From an uncultured Paraprevotella sp. (GTDB lineage Bacteria > Bacteroidota > Bacteroidia > Bacteroidales > Bacteroidaceae), in the NCBI GenBank assembly GCA_944320775.1, contig CALUIV010000011.1, positions 17,831-81,830 of the forward strand: DNA of 64,000 nucleotides. The letters are read 5' to 3'. A program made the position numbers and the translations under genes. This document shows, in pieces, positions 46,111-53,419 of the stretch (positions within the stretch are counted from its first letter, which is position 1; every line of letters starts with the position of its first letter). The notes under the pieces were generated by a model. That model was not told the origin of the DNA and did no database searches. It saw only the letters and a program-made list of their open reading frames with translations.

Positions 46111-46722
46111 ATGGCAACACAAAGCATTGAGAACAAGATACTTTCAGCCATAAATAGGAAAAAGCACGGTGTGATACTATTTGCAAGCGATTTTGCGGAT
46201 TTGGGAGAGCGTAAAGCCATAAACAAGGCATTTGAACGCATCGCCCTGTCCGGAAAGATAATCCGTCTTGCAAGGGGCATCTATTGTAAGCCGAAAGTCG
46301 ATACCGAGTTCGGCTTCGGCATCGTTTATCCCAGTGTGGATGATGTCGCCAAAGCCATCGCGCAGAGAGACAAGTGCCGTATCGTACCGACCGGTGACGC
46401 TGCACTGAACAAACTCGGACTTTCCACGCAAGTTCCGATGAATGCGGTTTATTTCACGGACGGTACATCCCGAAGAATAAAGGTTTATAACGGTAGAGGT
46501 ATTCTCTTCAAGCACGTCGTACCCAAGAGACTCGATTTCAAATCAGAGCTTGTCATGCTGATAACCTTCGCTCTCCAAAGGCTTGGACAAGGTAACGTGC
46601 GTGAGGACCAACTTAACCGTGTCAAGCAACTACTATCCAATGAACCCAAAGAGCAAATAGCCGAGGACTTGAAACTTGTTCCGGGATGGATTCGCTCTAT
46701 AATATTGAAAACGTATGAATAA
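46111..46722 (+). CDS. AbiEi-type antitoxin (DUF6088)
   Basis: Type IV toxin-antitoxin antitoxin, 203 aa. An N-terminal winged helix (SIENKILSAINRKKHGVILFASDFADLGERKAINKAFERI) is followed by the domain with LARGIYCKPK and the AbiEi C-terminal region. ATG 46111 is chosen because the promoter lies at 46024-46055. The 3' end overlaps the toxin gene by 8 bp. By analogy it represses its own operon and counters the toxin without direct binding. Confidence 0.88.
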   Translation: MATQSIENKILSAINRKKHGVILFASDFADLGERKAINKAFERIALSGKIIRLARGIYCKPKVDTEFGFGIVYPSVDDVAKAIAQRDKCRIVPTGDAALNKLGLSTQVPMNAVYFTDGTSRRIKVYNGRGILFKHVVPKRLDFKSELVMLITFALQRLGQGNVREDQLNRVKQLLSNEPKEQIAEDLKLVPGWIRSIILKTYE

Positions 46723-47722
46723 ATTCCTTCAACTTCCGCCGGATACACGCCGTACCATCTATGAACAAGTCAGTTTACGGTTAGGCATTGACGATCCCAA
46801 GGCTATCGAGAAGGATATTTGGGTTACTGGGATTCTGCAAGCGGTCTATACATTGCCCTATGCGGATAAACTGGTTTTTAAGGGAGGGTCATCCCTTAGC
46901 AAGATATGGAATCTGATCTCCAGATTCTCGGAAGACATCGACCTTGCCATTGACCGGAGTGTTTTCGGTCTGGAGGGCGACCTGACCAAGAAGCAACTGA
47001 AAAAACTGCGTAAAGCATCATCTCTGTTTGTCAAGGATGTATTTGCCGTGGATTTGCAGGGAGTTGTCAATGAGAAAGGTCTGGCCGACCACTGCACGAT
47101 AACACCGGATCCGGACGGTGAAGGGGATGCGACCTATCCGGAACCTCGAAAGGTTCATATCGCTTACGAATCTGTTTTTGGCAATTCCAGTCCCGATTAT
47201 CTGCAATCCGAGGTATTGTTGGAAATTGGAGCAAGGTCGTTGTTCGAGCCTACCGCCAAGGCCAAAGTCAAATCTTTGGTGAGCAAAAATTCCACGATAG
47301 ACACCACTGTTGCAGACGTGGATATAATCTCAGCCGTGCCGGAAAAGACTTTTCTGGAAAAGGCATTTCTGCTTCACGAACTGTTTACCACCAACGGTTG
47401 CCGCCAAGCAAACCGCAAATCACGCCACCTTTATGATTTGATGAAAATGATGGACGAACCGTTTGCACAGAAAGCAGTTGGCGATGATGAGTTGTGGAAT
47501 ACCATCCACCATCATAGAGAGCTGTTCACATCCATCAAGGATGTGGATTATACGCCCGACATACGCAAACGCATTGTCCTATTACCTCCTGAAGAGGTGT
47601 TGAAAGTATGGCAAGATGACTACAAGGCCATGCAGGAGTCCATGATATACGGCGAACATCTTACATTCGAGCAGCTCATTTCCAAAATAGAAGAGTTGCA
47701 GACGCGGTTCCGTTCAATCTGA
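46715..47722 (+). CDS. AbiEii-type nucleotidyltransferase toxin
   Basis: A 335-aa DUF1814/AbiEii nucleotidyltransferase. Active-site motif I is KGGSSLSK (Gly57-Gly58-Ser59) and the metal-binding carboxylates lie in SEDIDL (Glu73, Asp74, Asp76). Further signatures are LEKAFLLHELF and SRHLYDLMKM. Relatives transfer nucleotides to tRNA and stop growth on phage infection. The gene is complete and overlaps the antitoxin, so the system looks functional. It is flanked on the right by IS21 debris. Confidence 0.9.
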   Translation: MNKFLQLPPDTRRTIYEQVSLRLGIDDPKAIEKDIWVTGILQAVYTLPYADKLVFKGGSSLSKIWNLISRFSEDIDLAIDRSVFGLEGDLTKKQLKKLRKASSLFVKDVFAVDLQGVVNEKGLADHCTITPDPDGEGDATYPEPRKVHIAYESVFGNSSPDYLQSEVLLEIGARSLFEPTAKAKVKSLVSKNSTIDTTVADVDIISAVPEKTFLEKAFLLHELFTTNGCRQANRKSRHLYDLMKMMDEPFAQKAVGDDELWNTIHHHRELFTSIKDVDYTPDIRKRIVLLPPEEVLKVWQDDYKAMQESMIYGEHLTFEQLISKIEELQTRFRSI

Positions 47723-47761
47723 TTTAGGTCTAACGCTGTATCTGCAAACTGCTGGAGCTCC

Positions 47762-48020
47762 CTGGAAGAAACACATCAGCTGGACAAGCTTACCCTGCGT
47801 GAGGGCATGCAGATCATGCTCCAGTACGAACGTGACACGAGAAGTAACAACCGCATCCAGCGTCTTATAAAGAATGCCGGCTTCCGTCTGAGAGCCTCGA
47901 TGGAAGAACTTGAAACGGACACGGCAAGGGGTATATAGGCCTGCTCTGCAGCCGACCTTGCAACCGGAAAGCACTCATCCTGGCCAGCCAGCTTCCCGTA
48001 GCAGACTGGTATGATGTGGA
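47762..48020 (+). pseudogene. IS21-family istB remnant
   Basis: Translated pieces LDKLTLREGMQIMLQYERDTR, RIQRLIKNAGFRLRASMEEL and DLATG match the N-terminal part of an IstB helper ATPase as I remember it. A later piece, ALILASQLPVADWYDV, in another frame matches the C-terminal part. About 100 residues between them, including the Walker A motif, are deleted, and the frame has stops. No istA and no IS ends are seen. It is joined directly to the LuxR tail fragment. Confidence 0.8.
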
Positions 48021-48044
48021 TACTTTTGGAAAGCGCATGAAGCA

Positions 48045-48162
48045 CCTGCTGCAACTGTCCGAAAGCGTCGTTAAACGAAGGAAAAAAATTCTGTTTGAGA
48101 AGTTATGCGTGAAAAACATGTCCGAGGCTATTGTCTGCTGCAGTAATAAGAAACTGTTTTGA
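48045..48162 (+). pseudogene. C-terminal fragment of a second LuxR-type regulator
   Basis: Encodes LLQLSESVVKRRKKILFEKL then CVKNMSEAIVCCSNKKLF and a stop, the recognition-helix half of a GerE domain. It differs from the intact gene at 45548-45665 by several substitutions, so it is an old paralogue or a diverged duplicate. The 5' part has been replaced by istB debris in the same reading frame. Confidence 0.85.
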
Positions 48163-48168
48163 AAAAAT

Positions 48169-48203
48169 ATCTCCCTGTCGGAAAAGGCTTCCGGTAGGGA
48201 GAT
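48169..48203. terminator. Hairpin between LuxR fragment and aldolase gene
   Basis: ATCTCCCTGTCGG (48169-48181) pairs with CCGGTAGGGAGAT (48191-48203) with two imperfect pairs, 9-nt loop. Flanking A and T runs suggest action in both directions. Confidence 0.7.
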
Positions 48204-48223
48204 TTGTTTATTTATTGGTCGTG

Positions 48224-49270
48224 TCAGTCCGTTTGGCGGATTCGACGCAAGGCTTCGATAAGTTGGTTGACATCTTCTTCTGTGGTTGCCCAACTGGTGG
48301 CCAGGCGGATAACGGTGTGGTCCGTTCCGACGGCGTCCCATACGCTGAACGTGGCATAGGTTTTCAGAGCGTTCAGTTGCCGGTTGTTGAGCAGAACAAA
48401 CAGCTGGTTGCTTTGCGGACGTACGAAAAAGATATATCCCAGGGCTTCGAGTGCTTCGCGCAGTTGTTCCGCGCGGTTGATGGCCTGACGCGAAATCTCA
48501 AAATAGAGATTGTTGCTGAACAGGGTGTCGAATTGCAGCCCCAGAAGCCTTCCTTTGGCCAGTAAGGCTCCGTGTTGCTTGACGATGGAGAACATTTGTT
48601 TGATCCGACCCGGACGGGGGAAAACAAGTGCTTCGCCAAACAGAGCGCCGACTTTGGTTCCGCCGATATAGAAAGCGTCGCAGAGCGCGGCAATGTGCGG
48701 TAGTGTGAGATCGGTGTCGCGTGCGGCAAGTCCGTAGCCAAGCCGTGCGCCGTCGAGATACAGCGGCAACTGATGCTGGTGGCAGACTTCGGCAAGCGCT
48801 TCCAGTTCGCTGCGTGTATAAAGGGTGCCGTATTCCGTCGGATGGGAAATATAGACCATACCCGGGTTTACCATGTGGGGATAGGTTTCGTCGGCATAGA
48901 AACGGTTCAGGTAGTCCTTAAGCGTTTCGGCTGCCAGTTTGCCTTCCTGATGCGGTAGCGCGATTACTTTGTGGCCACCGGCCTCGATGGCTCCGGCTTC
49001 GTGCTGGTTGATGTGTCCGCTTTCTGCGGCAATCACGCCTTCGTAGGGGCGGAGCCAGGCATCGATGACTGTGGCGTTGGTCTGTGTGCCGCCAACGAGG
49101 AAATGGATTTCGGCATCCGGACAAGCACAACTGTGCCGGATTTTCTGACGGGCCATGTCGCAATACTCGTCCGTGGTGTAGCCCGGAGTCTTTTCCATAT
49201 TGGTTTCCATCAGCCGTTTCAGTATCAGCGGATGGGCACCTTCTAAATAATCACATTCAAAATGTAACAT
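48224..49270 (-). CDS. Low-specificity L-threonine aldolase / beta-eliminating lyase family
   Basis: PLP fold-type I enzyme of about 348 aa that cleaves threonine to glycine and acetaldehyde. Seen: NMEKTPGYTTDEYCD, FLVGGTQTNATVIDAWL, HINQHEAGAIEAGGHK, the strand LPLYLDGARLGYGLA with the PLP Asp, and the PLP lysine in CDAFYIGGTKVGALFGEALV. The frame starts at 49279, but ATG 49270 (MLHFECDYLEGAHP) matches the usual N-terminus better. It follows the oad operon by 22-30 bp on the same strand and may be its last gene. Confidence 0.9.
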   Translation of the reverse strand: MLHFECDYLEGAHPLILKRLMETNMEKTPGYTTDEYCDMARQKIRHSCACPDAEIHFLVGGTQTNATVIDAWLRPYEGVIAAESGHINQHEAGAIEAGGHKVIALPHQEGKLAAETLKDYLNRFYADETYPHMVNPGMVYISHPTEYGTLYTRSELEALAEVCHQHQLPLYLDGARLGYGLAARDTDLTLPHIAALCDAFYIGGTKVGALFGEALVFPRPGRIKQMFSIVKQHGALLAKGRLLGLQFDTLFSNNLYFEISRQAINRAEQLREALEALGYIFFVRPQSNQLFVLLNNRQLNALKTYATFSVWDAVGTDHTVIRLATSWATTEEDVNQLIEALRRIRQTD

Positions 49271-49300
49271 ATCGTGCACGTATTCTTGTTTTAGAGCCGG

Positions 49301-50548
49301 TTAGCTCAGGAAAGAGATGAGCACACCGGCAGCGACTGCCGAACCGATGACACCAGAGATGTTGGAAGCCATGCAATAGTTCAGCACATGATTCTTGGGG
49401 TCGTATTTGGTGGCGATTTCGTTGCAGACACGGCTGGCCATCGGAACGGCGCTCAGGCCGGTGGCACCGATCAGCGGATTGATTTTCTTCTTCGTGAAGA
49501 GGTTGAAAATCTTCACCATACAGATGCCGGAAGCGATGGAAAGCGCAAATGCCAGAAATCCGCCGACAACAATTCCCAGAGTCTGCATGTTCAGGAAGGC
49601 TTCGGCCGTCATGGTGCCGCCGACGCAGAGTCCCAGGAATATTGTAGCTGCATTCATGATGGAATTGGAGGCAGCATCGAACAGACGGCTGGTGTCGGCA
49701 CCGATTTCCTTCAGCAGATTACCGAACATGAGCATACCGATGAGCGGTACGGCTGTCGGAACAAACAGGGCGACAATGGTTGTCACGGCAATCGGGAAAA
49801 TGATTTTCAGGGCACGCAGGTTCTTGATTTCTGTTTTCGACGGATGCAGCTTTTCCTGCTCCTTCATGTTGATCATCAGTTCTTTCTTGCTGCAAGTGAG
49901 TTTCACGACAAGAGGAATGATGACCGGAACGAGCGCCATGTAGGAATAGGCGGCAATGGCTATGGGACCGAGCAGGTGAGGAGCCAGCTTAATGGTCGTA
50001 AAGATGGCCGTCGGACCGTCGGCACCGCCGATGATGCCCAGCGAAGCGGCTTCCTGGGGAGTGAATCCCATCAGAATGGCCACAAGCAGGACGCAGAAAA
50101 TACCGAACTGTGCGGCCGCTCCGAAAATGGAGAGACGCAAATTGCGCAGCATCGGACCGAAATCGGTCAGGGCACCTACACCCATAAAGATGACCGGAGG
50201 CAAAAAGCCGGTCTTGATCAGCATGTAATAAAGGAAATTCATCAGACCGAATTCATGGGCAATCTGATGGAGCGGCATCTCCCAGATGATGCATCGTGTG
50301 CCGTCGGCACAGGTGACGTATCCTGCCGAGTCGGCCTGGATGACTCCCATCTCGCCGCCCGGGAAGTTGGCGAGCAGCACGCCGAAGGCAATGGGGATGA
50401 GCAGCAGCGGTTCGTACTTCTTCACGATGCCCAGATAGAGCAGGATGAAGGCTAAGGCATACATGATGAGAAACTGCGGCTCGGCAATGATGTTGCTGAA
50501 GGCCGTCATCTCATAAAGCCTGTTCAAAATATCACTAATCTGGTTCAT
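49301..50548 (-). CDS. Sodium-translocating decarboxylase beta subunit (OadB-type)
   Basis: Integral membrane subunit of 415 aa that couples carboxybiotin decarboxylation to Na+ export. About 9-11 hydrophobic segments are seen. The conserved sodium-site region is SLGIIGGADGPTAIF, with its Asp. The loop GALTDFGPMLRNLRL and C-terminal NHVLNYCMASNISGVIGSAVAAG are typical. It is adjacent to the alpha subunit with no spacer. Oxaloacetate is the likely substrate because the alpha subunit is OadA-like. Confidence 0.93.
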   Translation of the reverse strand: MNQISDILNRLYEMTAFSNIIAEPQFLIMYALAFILLYLGIVKKYEPLLLIPIAFGVLLANFPGGEMGVIQADSAGYVTCADGTRCIIWEMPLHQIAHEFGLMNFLYYMLIKTGFLPPVIFMGVGALTDFGPMLRNLRLSIFGAAAQFGIFCVLLVAILMGFTPQEAASLGIIGGADGPTAIFTTIKLAPHLLGPIAIAAYSYMALVPVIIPLVVKLTCSKKELMINMKEQEKLHPSKTEIKNLRALKIIFPIAVTTIVALFVPTAVPLIGMLMFGNLLKEIGADTSRLFDAASNSIMNAATIFLGLCVGGTMTAEAFLNMQTLGIVVGGFLAFALSIASGICMVKIFNLFTKKKINPLIGATGLSAVPMASRVCNEIATKYDPKNHVLNYCMASNISGVIGSAVAAGVLISFLS

Positions 50549-52423
50549 TTATTTTCTGGCTATCTTCATTAATACATCGTCTTCTTCTACCGAATCACCC
50601 GACTTGACGACAAATTCGGTGATCGTACCGTCGAATTCCGCACGGATGGCATTGTAGGTCTTCATGGCTTCGATATAGCCGATGATGTCGCCCCGTTGCA
50701 CGCTGTCGCCCACATTCTTGGCTGTTTCCTGAGCGCTTTTCACACGGTAGAATTTGCCTTCCAGTGGAGCCAGAATGGCTTCGCCTTCAGCTGAGGCCGT
50801 GCCTGTGGATGCTTTGCTGTCCGTAGTCGGGGCCGGTGCATTTACCGGAGCGCCGTCGTAGGCGATATGCACTTCATAGTTCTTTCCGTCGACGGTAAGT
50901 ACCAGTTTTTCGGGTTGCGCTGCCGGAGCTGCTGTGCCTGAAGCCGGATGCTGGAGTTCCGCTTTCCGTTTGGCCACATCGGCCAGAAAGTCTTCTTTCG
51001 CTTTTCCGCTTTTATAGGCTTCGTACTGCGACGGATGCATGGCATATTCGAACAGTTCTTCGTCGTCCTGGCCCGTCTCCCAGCCCTTTTCGGCCATCAG
51101 CTGGCGGTATTTGTCGAGTTCGTCCGGATAGTTGGCCTGCGGATCAGTTGTGCTGAACGTGCGGCCCTGAGCTTTGGCCAGTTCCTGGATTTCGGGAGCT
51201 ACCGGGCCGGGAAGCTGTCCGGCTTTTCCGAGAATCATGTCCCAAATATCATCGGCAATCATGCTCCAGCGTTCTTTTCCTTTTTCCATCTGCATGACAT
51301 TCATCAAGGCCAGATTCTTCACATACTGGCTGAATGGAGTGACCAGGCAGGGATAACCTAATTTAGGCCAGATGTAGGAAACTTCATCGAACAGCTTGAT
51401 GAGCAGATCGTCCTGAGTGAGCAACGGATGGCCGTGTTTTTCTTTCCATTTATTGATACTTTCCAGATTGGTTTCCAGATCGGACATGAGCGAACCCATC
51501 ATACCACCCGGCAATCCCGGAGCAATCAGCAGGGAGTTGTTGATACGGTTGAGCGGGTTGCAGTACAGACCCAGAAAATCGTCCATCATGGCCTGAATCT
51601 GCGAACGTACTTCCATGTAGGCCATCATGTTGACGTCCTTCACTTCGAAACCGGCATCCCGAAGCATGGCCTGGACAGCCAGAATGTCGGCGTGGCCCGT
51701 TCCCCAGGCCAGCGGTGCAATGGCCGTGTCGATATAATCACAGCCGTTTTTGCAGACCTCGAGAATGGAGGCCATATTGAATCCAGGACCGGAATGGGAG
51801 TGATACTGGATGATGATGTCGGGGCGGTAGGCTTTGATTCCGGCACAGATTTTACCAAGTGTCGCCGGACGTCCGATTCCGGCCATGTCCTTCAGACAGA
51901 TTTCGTCGCAGCCCAGATCAATCAGTTTCTTGGCCATATCCACATAATAGCCGACCGTATGGATCGGGGAGTGGGTGATGCAGAGACAGCATTGTGAAAT
52001 CATACCTGCTGCCTTGGCGTATTCAATACTGGGCGCGATGTTACGGATATCGTTCAGACCGCAGAACGTACGGGCGATATCGGTGCCCTGGGCTTTCTTT
52101 ACTTTATAGAACAGGCGGCGTACATCGGCCGGTACGGGGCTCATGCGCAGGCCGTTCAGGGCACGGTCGAGCATGTGGGTCTGGATGCCGGCTTCGTGGA
52201 AAGGCTTGGTCCATTCCCGGACAGCCTTATTGGGATTTTCGCCGAAAAGCAGATTGACTTGTTCGAATCCACCACCGTTGGTTTCCACACGGTCGAAACA
52301 GCCCATTTTGATAATTGCCGGGGCTACGCGAACCAACTGGTCTACCCGCGGAACGTATTTGCCGGCACTCTGCCACATGTCGCGGAATACCAGACTGAAC
52401 TTAACTTCTTTCTTCTTTTCCAT
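50549..52423 (-). CDS. oadA: Oxaloacetate decarboxylase alpha subunit (biotin-containing)
   Basis: Cytoplasmic carboxyltransferase of 624 aa. An HMGL-like TIM barrel (about 8-275: FSLVFRDMWQSAGK; CLKDMAGIGRP; YHSHSGPG) is followed by a conserved carboxylase domain, a Pro/Ala-rich linker (about 500-555) and a biotinyl domain with the biotin lysine Lys588 in GYIEAMKTYNAIRA. The usual arginine-aspartate start motif of the barrel, LRDGxQ, reads FRDMWQS here. It works with OadB and OadG as a sodium pump. The same protein layout also serves methylmalonyl-CoA decarboxylases less often. Confidence 0.92.
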   Translation of the reverse strand: MEKKKEVKFSLVFRDMWQSAGKYVPRVDQLVRVAPAIIKMGCFDRVETNGGGFEQVNLLFGENPNKAVREWTKPFHEAGIQTHMLDRALNGLRMSPVPADVRRLFYKVKKAQGTDIARTFCGLNDIRNIAPSIEYAKAAGMISQCCLCITHSPIHTVGYYVDMAKKLIDLGCDEICLKDMAGIGRPATLGKICAGIKAYRPDIIIQYHSHSGPGFNMASILEVCKNGCDYIDTAIAPLAWGTGHADILAVQAMLRDAGFEVKDVNMMAYMEVRSQIQAMMDDFLGLYCNPLNRINNSLLIAPGLPGGMMGSLMSDLETNLESINKWKEKHGHPLLTQDDLLIKLFDEVSYIWPKLGYPCLVTPFSQYVKNLALMNVMQMEKGKERWSMIADDIWDMILGKAGQLPGPVAPEIQELAKAQGRTFSTTDPQANYPDELDKYRQLMAEKGWETGQDDEELFEYAMHPSQYEAYKSGKAKEDFLADVAKRKAELQHPASGTAAPAAQPEKLVLTVDGKNYEVHIAYDGAPVNAPAPTTDSKASTGTASAEGEAILAPLEGKFYRVKSAQETAKNVGDSVQRGDIIGYIEAMKTYNAIRAEFDGTITEFVVKSGDSVEEDDVLMKIARK

Positions 52424-52469
52424 TGTATTTTTCTCTTTTTGCTGTCAGAGTTTTGGGGTTTGTAATCAA

Positions 52470-52727
52470 TTAGATTTTCCGGATTTCCGTAATCCGGCCT
52501 TTTCCGCCTGTAATCTGTGCAACGGCTTCCTGCAGGACTTTCTTCGTGGTGGCGTCCAAAGCCTGAGGTGCGGAGACTGTAGCGGGCTGAGCCGGCTTTT
52601 CTTCCGGAATAGCCCGATTGACAAAGGCAATCAGCCATTTGCTCAGCTGGATAATCAGGAGCAGAATCAGAAAAACGGTAACCATCCCGACAACCATCAG
52701 TTGTAGGGCAATACTGATATTTTCCAT
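52470..52727 (-). CDS. Oxaloacetate decarboxylase gamma subunit (OadG family)
   Basis: An 85-aa protein with one N-terminal TM helix (about 8-30: LMVVGMVTVFLILLLIIQLS), a Pro/Ala linker and a short C-terminal tail. It anchors and assembles the alpha and beta subunits. It is the first gene of the oadG-oadA-oadB operon, 46 bp before oadA. Identification rests on size, topology and position. Confidence 0.85.
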   Translation of the reverse strand: MENISIALQLMVVGMVTVFLILLLIIQLSKWLIAFVNRAIPEEKPAQPATVSAPQALDATTKKVLQEAVAQITGGKGRITEIRKI

Positions 52728-52922
52728 TGATATTGAATTTATATGTTTAGATGTTTTCTTGAGATCAAGTGTGCGTTTGGTTTTATTTTGTTTGTTTTGC
52801 TGATGATTTGATATAGTTTTTGCGAATTTACTTGTTTTTTGTTTATAAAGGTTTTACATTGACGTTAAAATAGTATTACGTTTATCTTTTTTAATCATGC
52901 AGTCTAATCTTGATTTTACGAT

Positions 52923-53291
52923 TTAACGGTCGGCTTCGATGCTGATTCCGGCATATTTGCAATCGGCACCCATCGGAGGATTTTCTTTATAAAGTTCGAT
53001 CTTCAGGTGTTTCACATCCGGATGACAGGCGAAAATTCTTTTGAGAATCCGACCGGCAACATGTTCCAGCAGTTTGGAGGGAATGGACATTTCTGATCGG
53101 GCAATGGCATAGAGATCGCCGTAACTGACTGTATGACCGAGTTCGTCCGATTCGAGCGACGCGGTGAAGTCGACCGTAGCTTCCAGGGTGATGAAAAAGT
53201 TGGCTCCGGTTTGTTGTTCCTGAGGAAATACGCCATGGTGCGCGAAAATGCGGACGTGGTCCAGAATAATTTTTGTTTTGGTTATTTTCAT
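52923..53291 (-). CDS. folB: Dihydroneopterin aldolase
   Basis: Folate-pathway enzyme of 122 aa that splits dihydroneopterin into hydroxymethyl-dihydropterin and glycolaldehyde. Seen: VRIFAHHGVFPQEQQTG with the catalytic Glu region, HTVSYGDLYAIA, KLLEHVAGRIL, and IELYKENPPMG with the catalytic Lys. Length is normal. It lies alone between the oad and nrdJ units, with a terminator upstream. Confidence 0.93.
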   Translation of the reverse strand: MKITKTKIILDHVRIFAHHGVFPQEQQTGANFFITLEATVDFTASLESDELGHTVSYGDLYAIARSEMSIPSKLLEHVAGRILKRIFACHPDVKHLKIELYKENPPMGADCKYAGISIEADR

Positions 53292-53317
53292 GATTCAGAA
53301 GATATTTTTTTTGATTC

Positions 53318-53382
53318 AAAAAAGGCCTTGAGCGGGCAAAACGATTTTAGGGTCGTTCTGCTCTCGCATCAAGGCTTCTTTT
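53318..53382 (-). terminator. Terminator of the ribonucleotide reductase gene
   Basis: On the minus strand a long imperfect hairpin (arms about 53322-53345 and 53352-53379, core AAGCCTTGA / TCAAGG) is followed by TTTTTTGA. Confidence 0.7.
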
Positions 53383-53419
53383 TCTTGTCTGTTATTTAAG
53401 GATTAGATTTCTGAACGGA

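Noticed and set aside
49388-50455. Plus-strand frame of 355 codons opposite the decarboxylase beta subunit
   Set aside because: Composition very rich in His, Gln, Asp and Gly with no domain. It is the shadow of a hydrophobic gene read in antisense.
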